Shown here piece after piece: positions 1-9,056 of a DNA stretch of 64,000 bases. A program made the position numbers and the translations under genes. The notes below the pieces were generated by a model. The model did not search any database and was not told the origin of the DNA. It was given only the letters and a program-made list of their open reading frames with translations. Source of the stretch: an uncultured Fulvivirga sp. Lineage in GTDB: Bacteria > Bacteroidota > Bacteroidia > Cytophagales > Cyclobacteriaceae. Within the stretch, counting starts at the first letter, position 1. The number at the start of each line of letters is the position of its first letter. The stretch covers positions 768,263-832,262 of the forward strand of contig CANMSE010000003.1 of assembly GCA_947500555.1 (NCBI GenBank), in the 5' to 3' direction.

Positions 1-653
1 CTGGAAAAATTACCGGTGATAAAGTATTTGCCATTCTTTGTAGAGTAGTTTCCATAAAAATTGTAATAAGTACCTAAAGCATTTCTGTCCCCGCGCCTCT
101 CACGCTCTATTTGTTTGTCTATAAACAATCCCTTATAGCTAAACCCAACATTGGAGCGTTCGTCTATATTTCTTGTGTAGATAGCTTCTGTCATTGATCT
201 ACCCTGTCCACCCCATACAATTCCAAATTTGGAGTAAGGAGATTTAGTATTGACAATAGGTATGTCGCTAGGATTTAAGAAATATTCATCATAAAGAGTG
301 AATCCAAGTCGTGCCCCAATAATATCAGGTGTTTGAGGGTAAATAGAGGTAATTGCCGTTCCAATATTTCCTAAATTTTGAAAAGTATTATTTCTTGAGG
401 CTATGAATTGATACCTGTGAAAATTGATAATCGATGTATCTAATACATTCCACTTGGGTTTATTTAATTTAATTGATTCCTCCGATGCTAACAGAACTGT
501 TGTAGGACCATAAATTTGCTTAGTAGAGTCATCAAGGACTGACGATCCTTTTGGCTTCTTCTGATCATCTTTTTTCAACAATTCTCTTGAGATCTGTGCA
601 CTAAGCTGTAAAAAGCCAGTAAAAAAGAATAAAGAAAAGAGTATCAAACGCAT
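1..653 (-). CDS. Putative outer-membrane porin (Porin_10-like), 3' end beyond window
   Basis: This frame is open from an ATG at 653 to the window edge, giving about 217 residues of a protein cut at its C-terminus. It starts with a signal peptide (MRLILFSLFFFTGFLQLSAQ). The mature start is Lys/Asp-rich, followed by a segment with IYGPTTVLL, FHRYQF, NLGNIGTAI and DTKSPY-like (NTKSPYSKFG) stretches. I recognise these as the pattern of the Bacteroidota putative-porin family (Porin_10), a large beta-barrel in the outer membrane. It lies 19 bp downstream of lpxK on the same strand, so the two are probably cotranscribed and share an envelope role. The substrate is unknown. The family call rests on recall of the N-terminal motif only. 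Confidence 0.75.
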   Translation of the reverse strand, partial: MRLILFSLFFFTGFLQLSAQISRELLKKDDQKKPKGSSVLDDSTKQIYGPTTVLLASEESIKLNKPKWNVLDTSIINFHRYQFIASRNNTFQNLGNIGTAITSIYPQTPDIIGARLGFTLYDEYFLNPSDIPIVNTKSPYSKFGIVWGGQGRSMTEAIYTRNIDERSNVGFSYKGLFIDKQIERERRGDRNALGTYYNFYGNYSTKNGKYFITGNFS

Positions 654-672
654 CCTCACAATAACTAGCTGA

Positions 673-1710
673 TTAGTCGGTATAGGTTTTAATGGAATTC
701 AAAATCATATTATCAAAGACATTGCCATCTTTTATAAAACTTGTTTTGATAGGTATGTAAAATAATGGCCAATGCTCGACAATGCCAAAGAGTTTGGAGT
801 TCAAAAGTTTAACATAATCCTTCTCAGTTGTAATAATACATTTGTTTTCTTGTTGAATTTGTCTGAATCTTTCTTCTATCAGGTTTAAATCTTGGGCTGT
901 GTATGAATGATGATCGGGAAAATATAGGTCATCAGCCAGATTAAACTTTTCAGATACGTATTCAGTAAACGAAGCATTATTCGCCAAACCAGAAAACAAG
1001 AGAACATTATCCCCTAACTCGTTATCACCGTTTATAGACATAGGGGCAGAATACTCTTGCTTAGCAAAAAAGATAGGTGCGCTTGAATATTCATTGATAC
1101 CTTTCCTCACTTCATTAATACTGTTTTCAGTAAGTTCTTTCGGACATTTAGTGACGACTATGGCATCCGCTCTTTTAGCTCCTTTACGAGATTCACGTAG
1201 CATACCAAGCGGCATTATATAATCTTTGTAGAAAGGGCGTCTATAGTCACAAAGCAATATATTGAGCGATGGTTTAACATACCGATGCTGAAAAGCATCA
1301 TCTAAGAGAATAACATCAGGGTTAGAATCTGCCAAAATATGAGGGATAGCCACTGCTCTTTCTTCACCAACGGTGACGGCTACGTTATCAAACTTTCTAT
1401 AAATCTGAAAAGGTTCATCGCCAATAGTTTCTGCATTATCATTTTCTGAGGCTACGCGAAAACCTTTACTCTTTCTACCGTAACCTCTACTCAACGTGGC
1501 TACTTTATTATGATCAGAAAGAAGTCGAATCAAATACTCGACCATCGGTGTTTTTCCAGTACCCCCTACAGTGAGGTTTCCCACTCCGATAATGTTAGAC
1601 TGAAATTCGAATGATTTTTTATAATCTATATCAAAAAGATAGTTACGAACGGAAGTCACTGTATTGTAGATACCTGCAAATGGATAAAGAAAGAGCTTTA
1701 AAATTCCCAT
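673..1710 (-). CDS. lpxK: Tetraacyldisaccharide 4'-kinase LpxK
   Basis: LpxK phosphorylates the 4' position of the tetraacyl-disaccharide precursor of lipid A at the inner face of the cytoplasmic membrane. The 345-aa protein has a hydrophobic N-terminal anchor (about residues 5-25). A Walker A motif follows in GNLTVGGTGKTPMVEYL near residues 44-60, then an SRGYGRKSKG stretch and the acidic LLDDAFQHR motif typical of the family. Its length is normal. It reads divergently from the Nif3 gene and is followed closely by the porin gene. It is the only lipid A gene in the window, so the rest of the pathway lies elsewhere. Confidence 0.95.
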   Translation of the reverse strand: MGILKLFLYPFAGIYNTVTSVRNYLFDIDYKKSFEFQSNIIGVGNLTVGGTGKTPMVEYLIRLLSDHNKVATLSRGYGRKSKGFRVASENDNAETIGDEPFQIYRKFDNVAVTVGEERAVAIPHILADSNPDVILLDDAFQHRYVKPSLNILLCDYRRPFYKDYIMPLGMLRESRKGAKRADAIVVTKCPKELTENSINEVRKGINEYSSAPIFFAKQEYSAPMSINGDNELGDNVLLFSGLANNASFTEYVSEKFNLADDLYFPDHHSYTAQDLNLIEERFRQIQQENKCIITTEKDYVKLLNSKLFGIVEHWPLFYIPIKTSFIKDGNVFDNMILNSIKTYTD

Positions 1711-1740
1711 CAGTGAATGTCCGACCTGTTTAAATTTCTA

Positions 1741-1748
1741 TAACTTTG
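1741..1748 (+). promoter_or_regulatory. Possible Bacteroidota -7 element before the Nif3 gene
   Basis: TAACTTTG matches the Bacteroidota housekeeping -7 consensus TAnnTTTG and would start transcription near 1755, 17 nt before the chosen ATG. I see no clear TTG -33 element at the expected spacing, so this is only a partial match. Confidence 0.35.
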
Positions 1749-1771
1749 AAAGATTGCAAAATTGGGTATTT

Positions 1772-2869
1772 ATGACCAGAATAAAAGATATAATTCAATA
1801 TTTAGAAACAATAGCCCCTCCTTCTCTTCAGGAAAGTTACGATAACAGTCAGTTGATTACTGGCAATCTTGAAACAGAAGTCACAGGTGTATTGATAACC
1901 CTAGACACAACAGAGGCAGTAGTTGATGAGGCTATAAATATGGACTGCAATTTAATCATCTCACACCACCCCATAGTTTTCAAAGGGTTAAAATCATTTA
2001 CTGGTAAAACATATGTAGAACGAACGGTCATACAAGCTATAAAAAGGGATATTGCTATCTATGCCATACATACTAACCTAGATAACGTTCAAGAGGGTGT
2101 CAACAAAAAGATTTGTGACAAGCTTGGATTAATCAATACACAAATCCTTTCTCCTAAATCAAGCGTGCTGAGTAAGCTTGTAACTTTTGTACCCAGCGAA
2201 AACTTAGAAAAAGTTAAGGATGCTTTATTCAACGCTGGAGCTGGTAACATAGGAAACTACTCAGATTGCAGTTTTTCTATAAATGGAGAAGGCCAATTTA
2301 AACCCAACAAAAAAGCCAACCCAAACATAGGCAGTGCTGAAGAATTAGAAAAAGTTAACGAAATACGATTAGAGGTATTAGTACCCTCCTATTTGAAAAA
2401 TAAAGTACTGAAAGCCCTAAGAGAGGCTCACCCTTATGAAGAAGTAGCATATTACCTCAATACTTTGGATAATGCTCAACAAGATGTTGGTTCAGGGATG
2501 ATGGGCGAGCTGACAGAATCGATCAGTTCTAAGGAGTATCTAGAGCAGTTAAAATCAGATATGAACCTTAATGTTATACGGCATACTCATATCGTTAAGA
2601 AAAAGATAAAAAAGATAGCAGTCTGCGGAGGAGCCGGAAGTTTTTTACTAAAGGATGCTATCAATGCAGGAGCCGACTTATTTGTAAGCTCAGATTTTAA
2701 GTATCATGAGTTCTTTGATGCCGAAGATAAAATCATCATTGCAGACATTGGACATTACGAAAGTGAGGTCTATACAAAAGAATTAATTTATGAGTTTTTA
2801 AGTGAAAAATTTAATACTTTTGCACTCAATTTGTCAAAGACCGTTACAAACCCTATTAGCTATCTATAA
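1772..2869 (+). CDS. Nif3-like dinuclear metal center protein
   Basis: This is a member of the NIF3/YbgI family (often misnamed GTP cyclohydrolase I type 2), a hexameric protein with two metal ions per subunit; its cellular substrate is not settled. The 365-aa length fits the long bacterial form with an inserted PII/CutA-like middle domain (about residues 130-235, containing AHPYEEVAYY). Metal-binding stretches are visible in SHHPIVFKG, AIYAIHTNLDN and, near the C-terminus, DIGHYESE. I chose the ATG at 1772 because the upstream TTG at 1754 adds six residues unlike the family, whereas MTRIKDIIQYLE is the usual start. The next gene begins 6 bp downstream, a pairing often seen in Bacteroidota. 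Confidence 0.92.
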   Translation: MTRIKDIIQYLETIAPPSLQESYDNSQLITGNLETEVTGVLITLDTTEAVVDEAINMDCNLIISHHPIVFKGLKSFTGKTYVERTVIQAIKRDIAIYAIHTNLDNVQEGVNKKICDKLGLINTQILSPKSSVLSKLVTFVPSENLEKVKDALFNAGAGNIGNYSDCSFSINGEGQFKPNKKANPNIGSAEELEKVNEIRLEVLVPSYLKNKVLKALREAHPYEEVAYYLNTLDNAQQDVGSGMMGELTESISSKEYLEQLKSDMNLNVIRHTHIVKKKIKKIAVCGGAGSFLLKDAINAGADLFVSSDFKYHEFFDAEDKIIIADIGHYESEVYTKELIYEFLSEKFNTFALNLSKTVTNPISYL

Positions 2870-2874
2870 ATTAC

Positions 2875-3651
2875 ATGGAAAATAACACCGTAGCACAAAA
2901 ACTAGAAGCACTCGTAAAATTACAATCCATTGACACAAAATTAGACCAGCTTAAGAAATTAAGAGGTGATCTACCTGAAGAAGTTCAGGATCTAGAAGAT
3001 GAACTTGAAGGTTATAACACTCGACTAGAGAGATTCAATAATGAACTTGCTGAGTTTGAAGAAAGCATAAAAGCTAGCAAAACCGGAATAAAAGATGCTG
3101 AAAAGTTAATCACAAAGTATAACGATCAGCAAAAAAATGTTCGTAACAATCGTGAATTTGATGCGATAACAAAAGAGGTTGAATTGCAAGAACTAGAAAT
3201 TCAAATTCTTGAAAAGAAAATCACTTCTTCTGGTGAGAATATAGAGAAGAAAAAAGAAGAAATCGCATCTCTGGAAGAGCAAATCAAAGAAAGAAACGCT
3301 GATCTTGATAGCAAAAAGCAAGAACTGGAAGAGATACTATCGGACAGTAAAGATGAAGAGGCTAAACTAAATACAGATAGAGAAAAAGCCACTAAAAAAA
3401 TTGAAGCTAAACTGCTGACTTACTACAACAAGCTTAGAGGTAATCTTTCTAACGGCCTTGCTGTTGTTACTGTCAAAAGAGGTGCTGCAGAAGGATGTAA
3501 TATTGTTATTCCTCCACAGAAAATCGCTGAAATCAAAGAAAAGAAAAAGATTGTAATTGATGAGCACTCTGGACGAATTTTGGCCGATGTGGAAGTGATA
3601 GAAGTGGTAGAAGAAAAACCAAAAAGAACTACAAGAAAAAAGAAAGTCTGA
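2875..3651 (+). CDS. Coiled-coil protein of the C4-type zinc-ribbon family, zinc cysteines lost
   Basis: This 258-aa protein belongs to the zf-RING_7/CT398-like family. Residues from about 8 to 180 are a long charged coiled coil rich in Glu, Lys and Leu, and residues 195-240 correspond to the family's C-terminal zinc ribbon. In most relatives that ribbon carries two CxxC pairs. Here only one Cys remains (AEGCNIVIPPQ), and the second pair is replaced by DEHSGRIL, so zinc binding is unlikely although the IPPQ and GRIL framework is intact. The tail is very basic (PKRTTRKKKV). It sits directly behind Nif3, and a terminator-like hairpin begins 29 bp after its stop. The function is unknown; a role as a scaffold for surface or nucleic-acid complexes has been discussed for relatives. 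Confidence 0.85.
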   Translation: MENNTVAQKLEALVKLQSIDTKLDQLKKLRGDLPEEVQDLEDELEGYNTRLERFNNELAEFEESIKASKTGIKDAEKLITKYNDQQKNVRNNREFDAITKEVELQELEIQILEKKITSSGENIEKKKEEIASLEEQIKERNADLDSKKQELEEILSDSKDEEAKLNTDREKATKKIEAKLLTYYNKLRGNLSNGLAVVTVKRGAAEGCNIVIPPQKIAEIKEKKKIVIDEHSGRILADVEVIEVVEEKPKRTTRKKKV

Positions 3652-3653
3652 GT

Positions 3654-5078
3654 TTGACTACATTCAGAATAAGCTATTTAAAAAAGGCAGCCTTTACGGT
3701 TTGCCTTTTTTTGTATACTCCCATTTTTTCTCAGAGTAGCGATTTCCAGCTCCAATATCAGAAAATAATTGAGGGAGATTTATTAGTAGACAAGGCTGCC
3801 TTAACCGATCCTGAATATTACTACCTGACTAATTTCTCAAATACCCTCCGGTTATATTTAAATGAAGATATATCATATGAACTATATGAGAGTGGCTTTG
3901 AAAATAGTCTGGAGATAATTAAAAATAGCGACCTATCTTCGCCTCTCAAAGACTATTTCCTATCAGAAGTAAGATTGCAGGGAGCACTTTTTTATCTAAA
4001 AAGTAAAAAAGAGATTGAATCTGCATGGCAATTGCGTCAGGCTTACAAACTCGCAAAGAAAAATGTAACCCTATTCCCAGGTTTTATACCTAGTTATAAA
4101 ACACTTGGGCTCATGCAAGTCGTTTTGGGTTCGGTTCCAGAAAAATATCAATGGCTTCTGTCACTGGCCGGCATGAAAACCTCAATCAATGAGGGTTTGG
4201 GAAATCTCAGTGTTGTTATAAAATCTAATAGTTATTTAAAGCAAGAAACTTCTTATCTCAAAGCCATAATCGAGGCCTACATTCTTGGTCAAAACTTCTC
4301 ACTTCAGTTTTCTAACTTAACAATGAATACCCAAAATGATTTAGATAGGCTTATACAGATGAGTATTTATTCAAAAAAAAGTAAGACCAAAGAAGCTCTT
4401 AAAATATTTGAAAAAGATGAAGAAGCAAAATTTAACCTTATTTACTATATGGCAGCAGAGGGCTACATGCAACAGGGCAATTATGATAAAGCAATTAAGT
4501 TTTACACCAAATATCTTAAGCTACACAAAGGCTATTCAAATCATAAAGACAGTTATTATAAATTGTATTTAGCGGCTAGTTTTAAAAGTCATCATGAACA
4601 GGCTCGGCAATATATAGATTCGGCTAAAATGATTGATATTGAATCAACAGCTGCGGATAAATATGCAAGTAAAATGATTGAATCAGACGTTCACTTAAAT
4701 CAAGCAATTATGAAGATGAGGCTGGCAACGGATGGTGGCTTTTATGAGCGAGCGGATAGTCTAGGTAATCTGGTCACATGTAAATCTGTTAGAGACACTA
4801 TGGAGTTCACTTACAGAAAAGCCAGGCTTCAACATAAACAAAACAACTATTTAATTGCTAAGCGAGCATATCACCAAACTTTATCTTTTGATCAAAGTAA
4901 TAGCTGGTACTTTCAACCTAATGCAGCTTTACAACTAGGTTATATCTACGAATCTGAAAATAAGACTGATAGTGCTCTACTATACTTCAATAAATCTAAA
5001 AGTTTTAGACACCACGAGTATAAAAACAGTATTGATAGCAAAGCCGAAGCTGCGATCAATCGAATTAAAGGCCGGTAA
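3654..5078 (+). CDS. Secreted TPR-repeat protein of unknown function
   Basis: This 474-aa exported protein starts with a signal peptide (KKAAFTVCLFLYTPIFSQS) and is otherwise helical. It shows TPR-like repeats around residues 268-300 (AAEGYMQQGNYDKAIKFYTKYLKL) and again near 390-460. The only usable start giving a complete signal peptide is TTG at 3654, two bases after the previous stop; the next in-frame Met is far inside the helical domain. The signal-peptide codons coincide with a terminator-like hairpin (3680-3712), which may limit expression. The 3' end overlaps the convergent phosphatase gene by 14 bp. The likely location is the periplasm, and I can assign no enzymatic role. Confidence 0.7.
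   Translation: MTTFRISYLKKAAFTVCLFLYTPIFSQSSDFQLQYQKIIEGDLLVDKAALTDPEYYYLTNFSNTLRLYLNEDISYELYESGFENSLEIIKNSDLSSPLKDYFLSEVRLQGALFYLKSKKEIESAWQLRQAYKLAKKNVTLFPGFIPSYKTLGLMQVVLGSVPEKYQWLLSLAGMKTSINEGLGNLSVVIKSNSYLKQETSYLKAIIEAYILGQNFSLQFSNLTMNTQNDLDRLIQMSIYSKKSKTKEALKIFEKDEEAKFNLIYYMAAEGYMQQGNYDKAIKFYTKYLKLHKGYSNHKDSYYKLYLAASFKSHHEQARQYIDSAKMIDIESTAADKYASKMIESDVHLNQAIMKMRLATDGGFYERADSLGNLVTCKSVRDTMEFTYRKARLQHKQNNYLIAKRAYHQTLSFDQSNSWYFQPNAALQLGYIYESENKTDSALLYFNKSKSFRHHEYKNSIDSKAEAAINRIKGR
3680..3712 (+). terminator. Rho-independent terminator-like hairpin inside a 5' coding region
   Basis: AAAAAAGGCA at 3680-3689 pairs perfectly with TGCCTTTTTT at 3702-3711 around a 12-nt loop, and the right arm forms the T-run. 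It lies 29 bp after the stop of the coiled-coil gene and would end that transcript. It also falls in the signal-peptide codons of the TPR gene. Confidence 0.7.
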
Positions 5079-5682
5079 GGTGATCGCTATTATTAAATTC
5101 TTCCAAGCTGAACATACTGCCCGTAAATGCTAACTTATATAACCCCAAATTTTGGTGTTCAAACAAGTCCATTGAACTCAAGGGGTAATTAAGTACCAGA
5201 CATAATAAGACTCTCATTGCACGTCCGTGCATACATATCAGGATTGTTTCCTCATTACCTTTCAATATATGATCTAATGCGATTTGCTGCCTTTTCTTAA
5301 CCTGAATAGGAGATTCTCCTCCTTCTATAGGTAAATCCGTTTGTCCTTGCTGCCAATTTCTAATTACCTGATGGTAATAAGCATCTTCTTCAGGGGTAAT
5401 TTCTATTCCTTCACGAGTACCCCAGTTAATTTCATTTAATCCTGAAAGAGCTTCATGTTTCAGACCATCATCTAAAAAATTTTGAACTGACTCAATACTG
5501 CGTTTCAATACCGATGTATAAACCTTATCAAACGGAATGTGTTTGTAATACGTATAAAAAGCATCGGCTTGAGTTCGCCCCAAGTCATTTAAAGATGAAT
5601 CAACTCCACTTCCCTGCACTATGCCTTTAAGATTAAAATCTGTTTGTCCGTGCCTGATAAGATATATTTTTTTGGTCTTCAA
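5065..5682 (-). CDS. Histidine phosphatase family protein
   Basis: This 205-aa cytoplasmic enzyme belongs to the phosphoglycerate-mutase-like branch of histidine phosphatases, which form a phosphohistidine intermediate. The LIRHGQT motif near the N-terminus supplies the catalytic His, and ICMHGRAMRVLL carries the second His. A Glu in NEINWGTREG is the probable proton donor. Families of this size include sugar and alpha-ribazole phosphatases, but no cobalamin genes lie nearby, so the substrate is open. The gene is convergent with, and overlaps, the TPR gene. Confidence 0.88.
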   Translation of the reverse strand: MKTKKIYLIRHGQTDFNLKGIVQGSGVDSSLNDLGRTQADAFYTYYKHIPFDKVYTSVLKRSIESVQNFLDDGLKHEALSGLNEINWGTREGIEITPEEDAYYHQVIRNWQQGQTDLPIEGGESPIQVKKRQQIALDHILKGNEETILICMHGRAMRVLLCLVLNYPLSSMDLFEHQNLGLYKLAFTGSMFSLEEFNNSDHLTGL

Positions 5683-5730
5683 TTAGTAGTTATTTTTGGC
5701 TCGCAAATTTAGAGTTTTTACGCAATTAAG

Positions 5731-6153
5731 ATGATCAACCCTTCAATAACTGTAGAACAACTTAATTCAATGAATAAAAATACCCTTATGGAGCATTTGA
5801 GCATTGAATTTACCTCTGTAAGCGAAAATCATGTTAGCGCTAAAATGCCGGTAGATCATCGGCACCATCAACCCTATGGCATACTCCACGGTGGAGCCAG
5901 TGTAGTTCTTGCAGAAACGTTGGGCAGTGTTGCGGCTCATTGTTCTGTAGATATGGAAAAACAAATATGTGTAGGGCTTGAGGTCAATGCAAATCACATT
6001 AAATCTGTGAAGTCAGGATTTGTTGTGGGTACTGCCAGACCTATTCATTTGGGTAAAACAACACATGTATGGGAAATTACAATTGTGAACCAGCAGGAAC
6101 AACTTGTTTGTATTAGTAGATTAACGATGTCAGTCTTAGAAAGGAAGGTGTGA
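5731..6153 (+). CDS. menI: PaaI-type hotdog thioesterase, probable DHNA-CoA hydrolase
   Basis: This 140-aa single hotdog domain carries the family motif HGGASVVLAETLGSVAA, whose Glu is the likely catalytic residue. Its place as the first gene of a run leading into menF and menD, with a 4-bp GTGA overlap to menF, points to the menaquinone step that releases 1,4-dihydroxy-2-naphthoate from its CoA ester. The fold alone does not fix the substrate, so the symbol rests on context. It functions in the cytoplasm, probably as a tetramer like relatives. Confidence 0.75.
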   Translation: MINPSITVEQLNSMNKNTLMEHLSIEFTSVSENHVSAKMPVDHRHHQPYGILHGGASVVLAETLGSVAAHCSVDMEKQICVGLEVNANHIKSVKSGFVVGTARPIHLGKTTHVWEITIVNQQEQLVCISRLTMSVLERKV

Positions 6154-7328
6154 AAGAAATCGCAGAGGATATTTTAAACACCAAGTCATTAGAGCACATT
6201 ATTGAGGCCATCAATGATTATGCTTTAAACAATAAGTATTCGTTTGCTTGTTGGAGGCAACCCGATTCCAATGATGTTCAACTGTTAATTGATTTTGGAC
6301 ACAATGATTTTTCTCCTTCCAGCCCAAATTTAGAGCAAACTCCTCCGGGCTTTCTGTTTGCCCCTTTTGATACAACTAAGAATCATACTTTCCTTCATAA
6401 GGATGCTCTTATTACTCTTGGGGATTCAAAGGCTATAGAAAGTAATCGCTCTACTGAAGAATTAGTTGAACACATTAAAAATTTTGAGCCTAAAAAGCCG
6501 ACAGAAATTAATATTGAAAATGAGTTTGAAAGTGAATTTAAAAATTCATTTATCCACTTAGTACAAAAATCAATAGCTGCAATAAAGCAAGGGCAGTTTT
6601 CAAAAGTTGTTCCTTCAAGGCAACGTGTCATTAATTTGAATGAGACATTACAAGTAGGCCAAGTCTTTAATAAACTGATCGAAACCTACCCAAAAGCCTT
6701 TGTATCCTTAGTGTATACTTCAAAATCTGGACTTTGGGTCGGAGCCACACCAGAATTATTATTGAGTACATACGGAAACACTTTCAAAACTGTAGCATTG
6801 GCCGGCACGCAACTATATGATGAAAGTACTTCACTATCAGACATTGCCTGGACACAAAAGGAAATTGAAGAACAAGCGCTGGTCAGTCGATACATTATCA
6901 ATTGTTTTAAAAAGATTCGTTTAAGAGAATTTTATGAACATGGTCCCAAAACGGTGAGGGCTGGTAATCTAATTCACTTGAAAACTGAATTTATGGTAGA
7001 TATGAAGGAAACCAACTTCCATGAATTAGGGAGTACAATGTTGAAATTACTTCACCCTACATCAGCCATTTGTGGAATGCCATTAAATGAATCATTGAAT
7101 TTTATTCATGAAAATGAAGACTATAAAAGATCTTTTTTTAGTGGGTATTTGGGGCCGGTAGGTATCAATAATCAAACTAGCCTTTATGTTAATTTGAGGT
7201 GCATGAAAATTGATAATAAACAACTCAGGCTTTATGCTGGTGCCGGAGTTACTGAAGACTCTAACCCCTTGAAAGAATGGGAAGAAACTCAAATGAAAAT
7301 GAATACTTTACTTAACGTTATCCTGTGA
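6150..7328 (+). CDS. menF: Isochorismate synthase / chorismate-binding protein
   Basis: This enzyme converts chorismate to isochorismate, the entry reaction of menaquinone synthesis. The 392-aa protein shows the chorismate-binding fold in its C-terminal two thirds: FSKVVPSRQRV (about residue 150), GATPELLLS, LHPTSAICGMP, GYLGPVG and the final YAGAGVTEDSNPLKEWEET block with its metal-binding Glu residues. The start is GTG inside the previous stop (GTGTGA), and its own stop overlaps the menD GTG in the same way, so translation is likely coupled across the three genes. Salicylate or anthranilate synthase activity is unlikely given the menD neighbour. Confidence 0.92.
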   Translation: MKEIAEDILNTKSLEHIIEAINDYALNNKYSFACWRQPDSNDVQLLIDFGHNDFSPSSPNLEQTPPGFLFAPFDTTKNHTFLHKDALITLGDSKAIESNRSTEELVEHIKNFEPKKPTEINIENEFESEFKNSFIHLVQKSIAAIKQGQFSKVVPSRQRVINLNETLQVGQVFNKLIETYPKAFVSLVYTSKSGLWVGATPELLLSTYGNTFKTVALAGTQLYDESTSLSDIAWTQKEIEEQALVSRYIINCFKKIRLREFYEHGPKTVRAGNLIHLKTEFMVDMKETNFHELGSTMLKLLHPTSAICGMPLNESLNFIHENEDYKRSFFSGYLGPVGINNQTSLYVNLRCMKIDNKQLRLYAGAGVTEDSNPLKEWEETQMKMNTLLNVIL

Positions 7329-9031
7329 GCTATTCAGAAATCTCTAATGTTCCTAATATCTATCATGACTTAGGAGTAAACAATGCTATCATCTCACCAG
7401 GATCAAGAAATGCACCACTAACAATAGCATTCGCAAGACATTCAAAAATCAACTGTAAGGTAATTCCTGATGAGCGTTCAGCTGCTTTTATAGCTGTAGG
7501 AATAGCACAACAACTCAAAGAACCAGTCGTACTTATATGCACTTCAGGTTCGGCTTCATTGAATTACGCCCCTGCCGTAGCCGAAGCTTATTTTTCGCAA
7601 ACACCATTATTAATACTCACTGCTGACCGACCACCAGAATGGATAGATCAATACGATGGTCAAACCATAAGGCAAGAAGATGTCTACGGAAAGCATGTTA
7701 AAAGAAGCTTTAGAACACCAGTTGATCTTTCTCATATTGACGCTGTATGGCATATGCAGAGAATTATATCTGAATCATTCAGTGCCTGCCAAAGTGAACC
7801 TATGGGACCAGTTCATGTTAACATACCCTTCAGAGAACCGTTTTACCCCTCTGAAGAGTTTGAGACTAGTCCTTATAAAGTGTCTCAACAAACGAATTCG
7901 CATACCAAATTATCCGAGACAGAAAGGGCACAACTAAAAATTGACTTAAACAAGTTTGATCGGAAGTTGATCATATGTGGACAGGCAGATTACTCAAAGG
8001 AAGAATTAACTCTTTTGAGTGAATTAAGTCACCGCCTCAAAATACCGGTTGTGGGTGATGTTATTTCTAATATTCATGATATTGAAGAATCAGTAGTACA
8101 TCATGATGTATTCCTTAGTTCGAAGAAATCAGGACTTCCAATAAGCCTCAAGCCCGATCTGCTCATCACCTTTGGAAAGTCTGTTCTTTCAAAGAGCCTA
8201 AAACACATTCTTAGACTAAATTCACCAAAAGAACACTGGCATATCCAGATGGGCGGACAAGTAGCAGATACCTATAAGGCTCTTACCAGACATCTAAAAA
8301 CAAGTAATGGTGACTTTCTCTCTCTTCTCAATGAAATTGAGAGAGAAGGGGATTTTGACCACCAAAAACAAGAAAACTATTACCACATTTGGCAAATCGA
8401 AGAAAGAAAAGTTGAGCGGTTGTTTGAACAATTCTTTCCAAAGGAACCTTTAGGTGAATTTGAGTTTGTTTACTCTCTAATTAATGCTCTACCACCAAGC
8501 AATCTGCACCTGGCAAACAGCATGAGTGTACGTTATGCAAACTTTGTGGGTTTAAAAAATAGTCAATCTGTTAAAGTCTATTCGAATAGAGGTACCAGTG
8601 GTATTGACGGATGCAATAGTACCGCATTAGGGCACTCATTAGCTTCGGAAAAGCTTAATATTCTTATAACTGGCGATCTTGCTTTTCTATATGATAGAAA
8701 TGCCTTTTGGCATAATTACTCTTTTTCTAATTTAAGAATCGTTGTGTTAAACAATCATGGCGGAGGTATATTCCGTATGATCAAAGGACCTTCTTCCCTA
8801 CCCGAGTTAAATGAATACTTTGAAATCGAACAAAAACAAAGTGCAAAATATGTTGCCGAAGAATATGGTATGGAATACTTAAAATGTGACAAACGCAGCA
8901 AAATAAAGAACTACCTGAAGAATTTGTTTGAAGAAAGTGACCGACCAAAAATCCTGGAAATAGAAACTAAAAGTGAAGAGAATAAAAAAATATTAGAAGA
9001 ATTTAGAGCGGCTTTTGATACAATAAAATGA
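7325..9031 (+). CDS. menD: 2-succinyl-5-enolpyruvyl-6-hydroxy-3-cyclohexene-1-carboxylate synthase
   Basis: MenD is a thiamine-diphosphate enzyme that joins isochorismate with 2-oxoglutarate-derived succinyl semialdehyde. The 568-aa length is typical. The N-terminal pyrimidine domain carries ISPGSRNAPLTIAF and PDERSAAF with its ThDP-activating Glu. The C-terminal domain carries NRGTSGIDGCNSTALG and the cofactor-binding stretch GDLAFLYDRNAF...NNHGGGIF. The gene starts with GTG in a 4-bp overlap with menF. MenB, MenC, MenH and MenA are not in this window. Confidence 0.96.
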   Translation: MSYSEISNVPNIYHDLGVNNAIISPGSRNAPLTIAFARHSKINCKVIPDERSAAFIAVGIAQQLKEPVVLICTSGSASLNYAPAVAEAYFSQTPLLILTADRPPEWIDQYDGQTIRQEDVYGKHVKRSFRTPVDLSHIDAVWHMQRIISESFSACQSEPMGPVHVNIPFREPFYPSEEFETSPYKVSQQTNSHTKLSETERAQLKIDLNKFDRKLIICGQADYSKEELTLLSELSHRLKIPVVGDVISNIHDIEESVVHHDVFLSSKKSGLPISLKPDLLITFGKSVLSKSLKHILRLNSPKEHWHIQMGGQVADTYKALTRHLKTSNGDFLSLLNEIEREGDFDHQKQENYYHIWQIEERKVERLFEQFFPKEPLGEFEFVYSLINALPPSNLHLANSMSVRYANFVGLKNSQSVKVYSNRGTSGIDGCNSTALGHSLASEKLNILITGDLAFLYDRNAFWHNYSFSNLRIVVLNNHGGGIFRMIKGPSSLPELNEYFEIEQKQSAKYVAEEYGMEYLKCDKRSKIKNYLKNLFEESDRPKILEIETKSEENKKILEEFRAAFDTIK

Positions 9032-9056
9032 TAAATTGTGTTAAAATTTCGATGCC

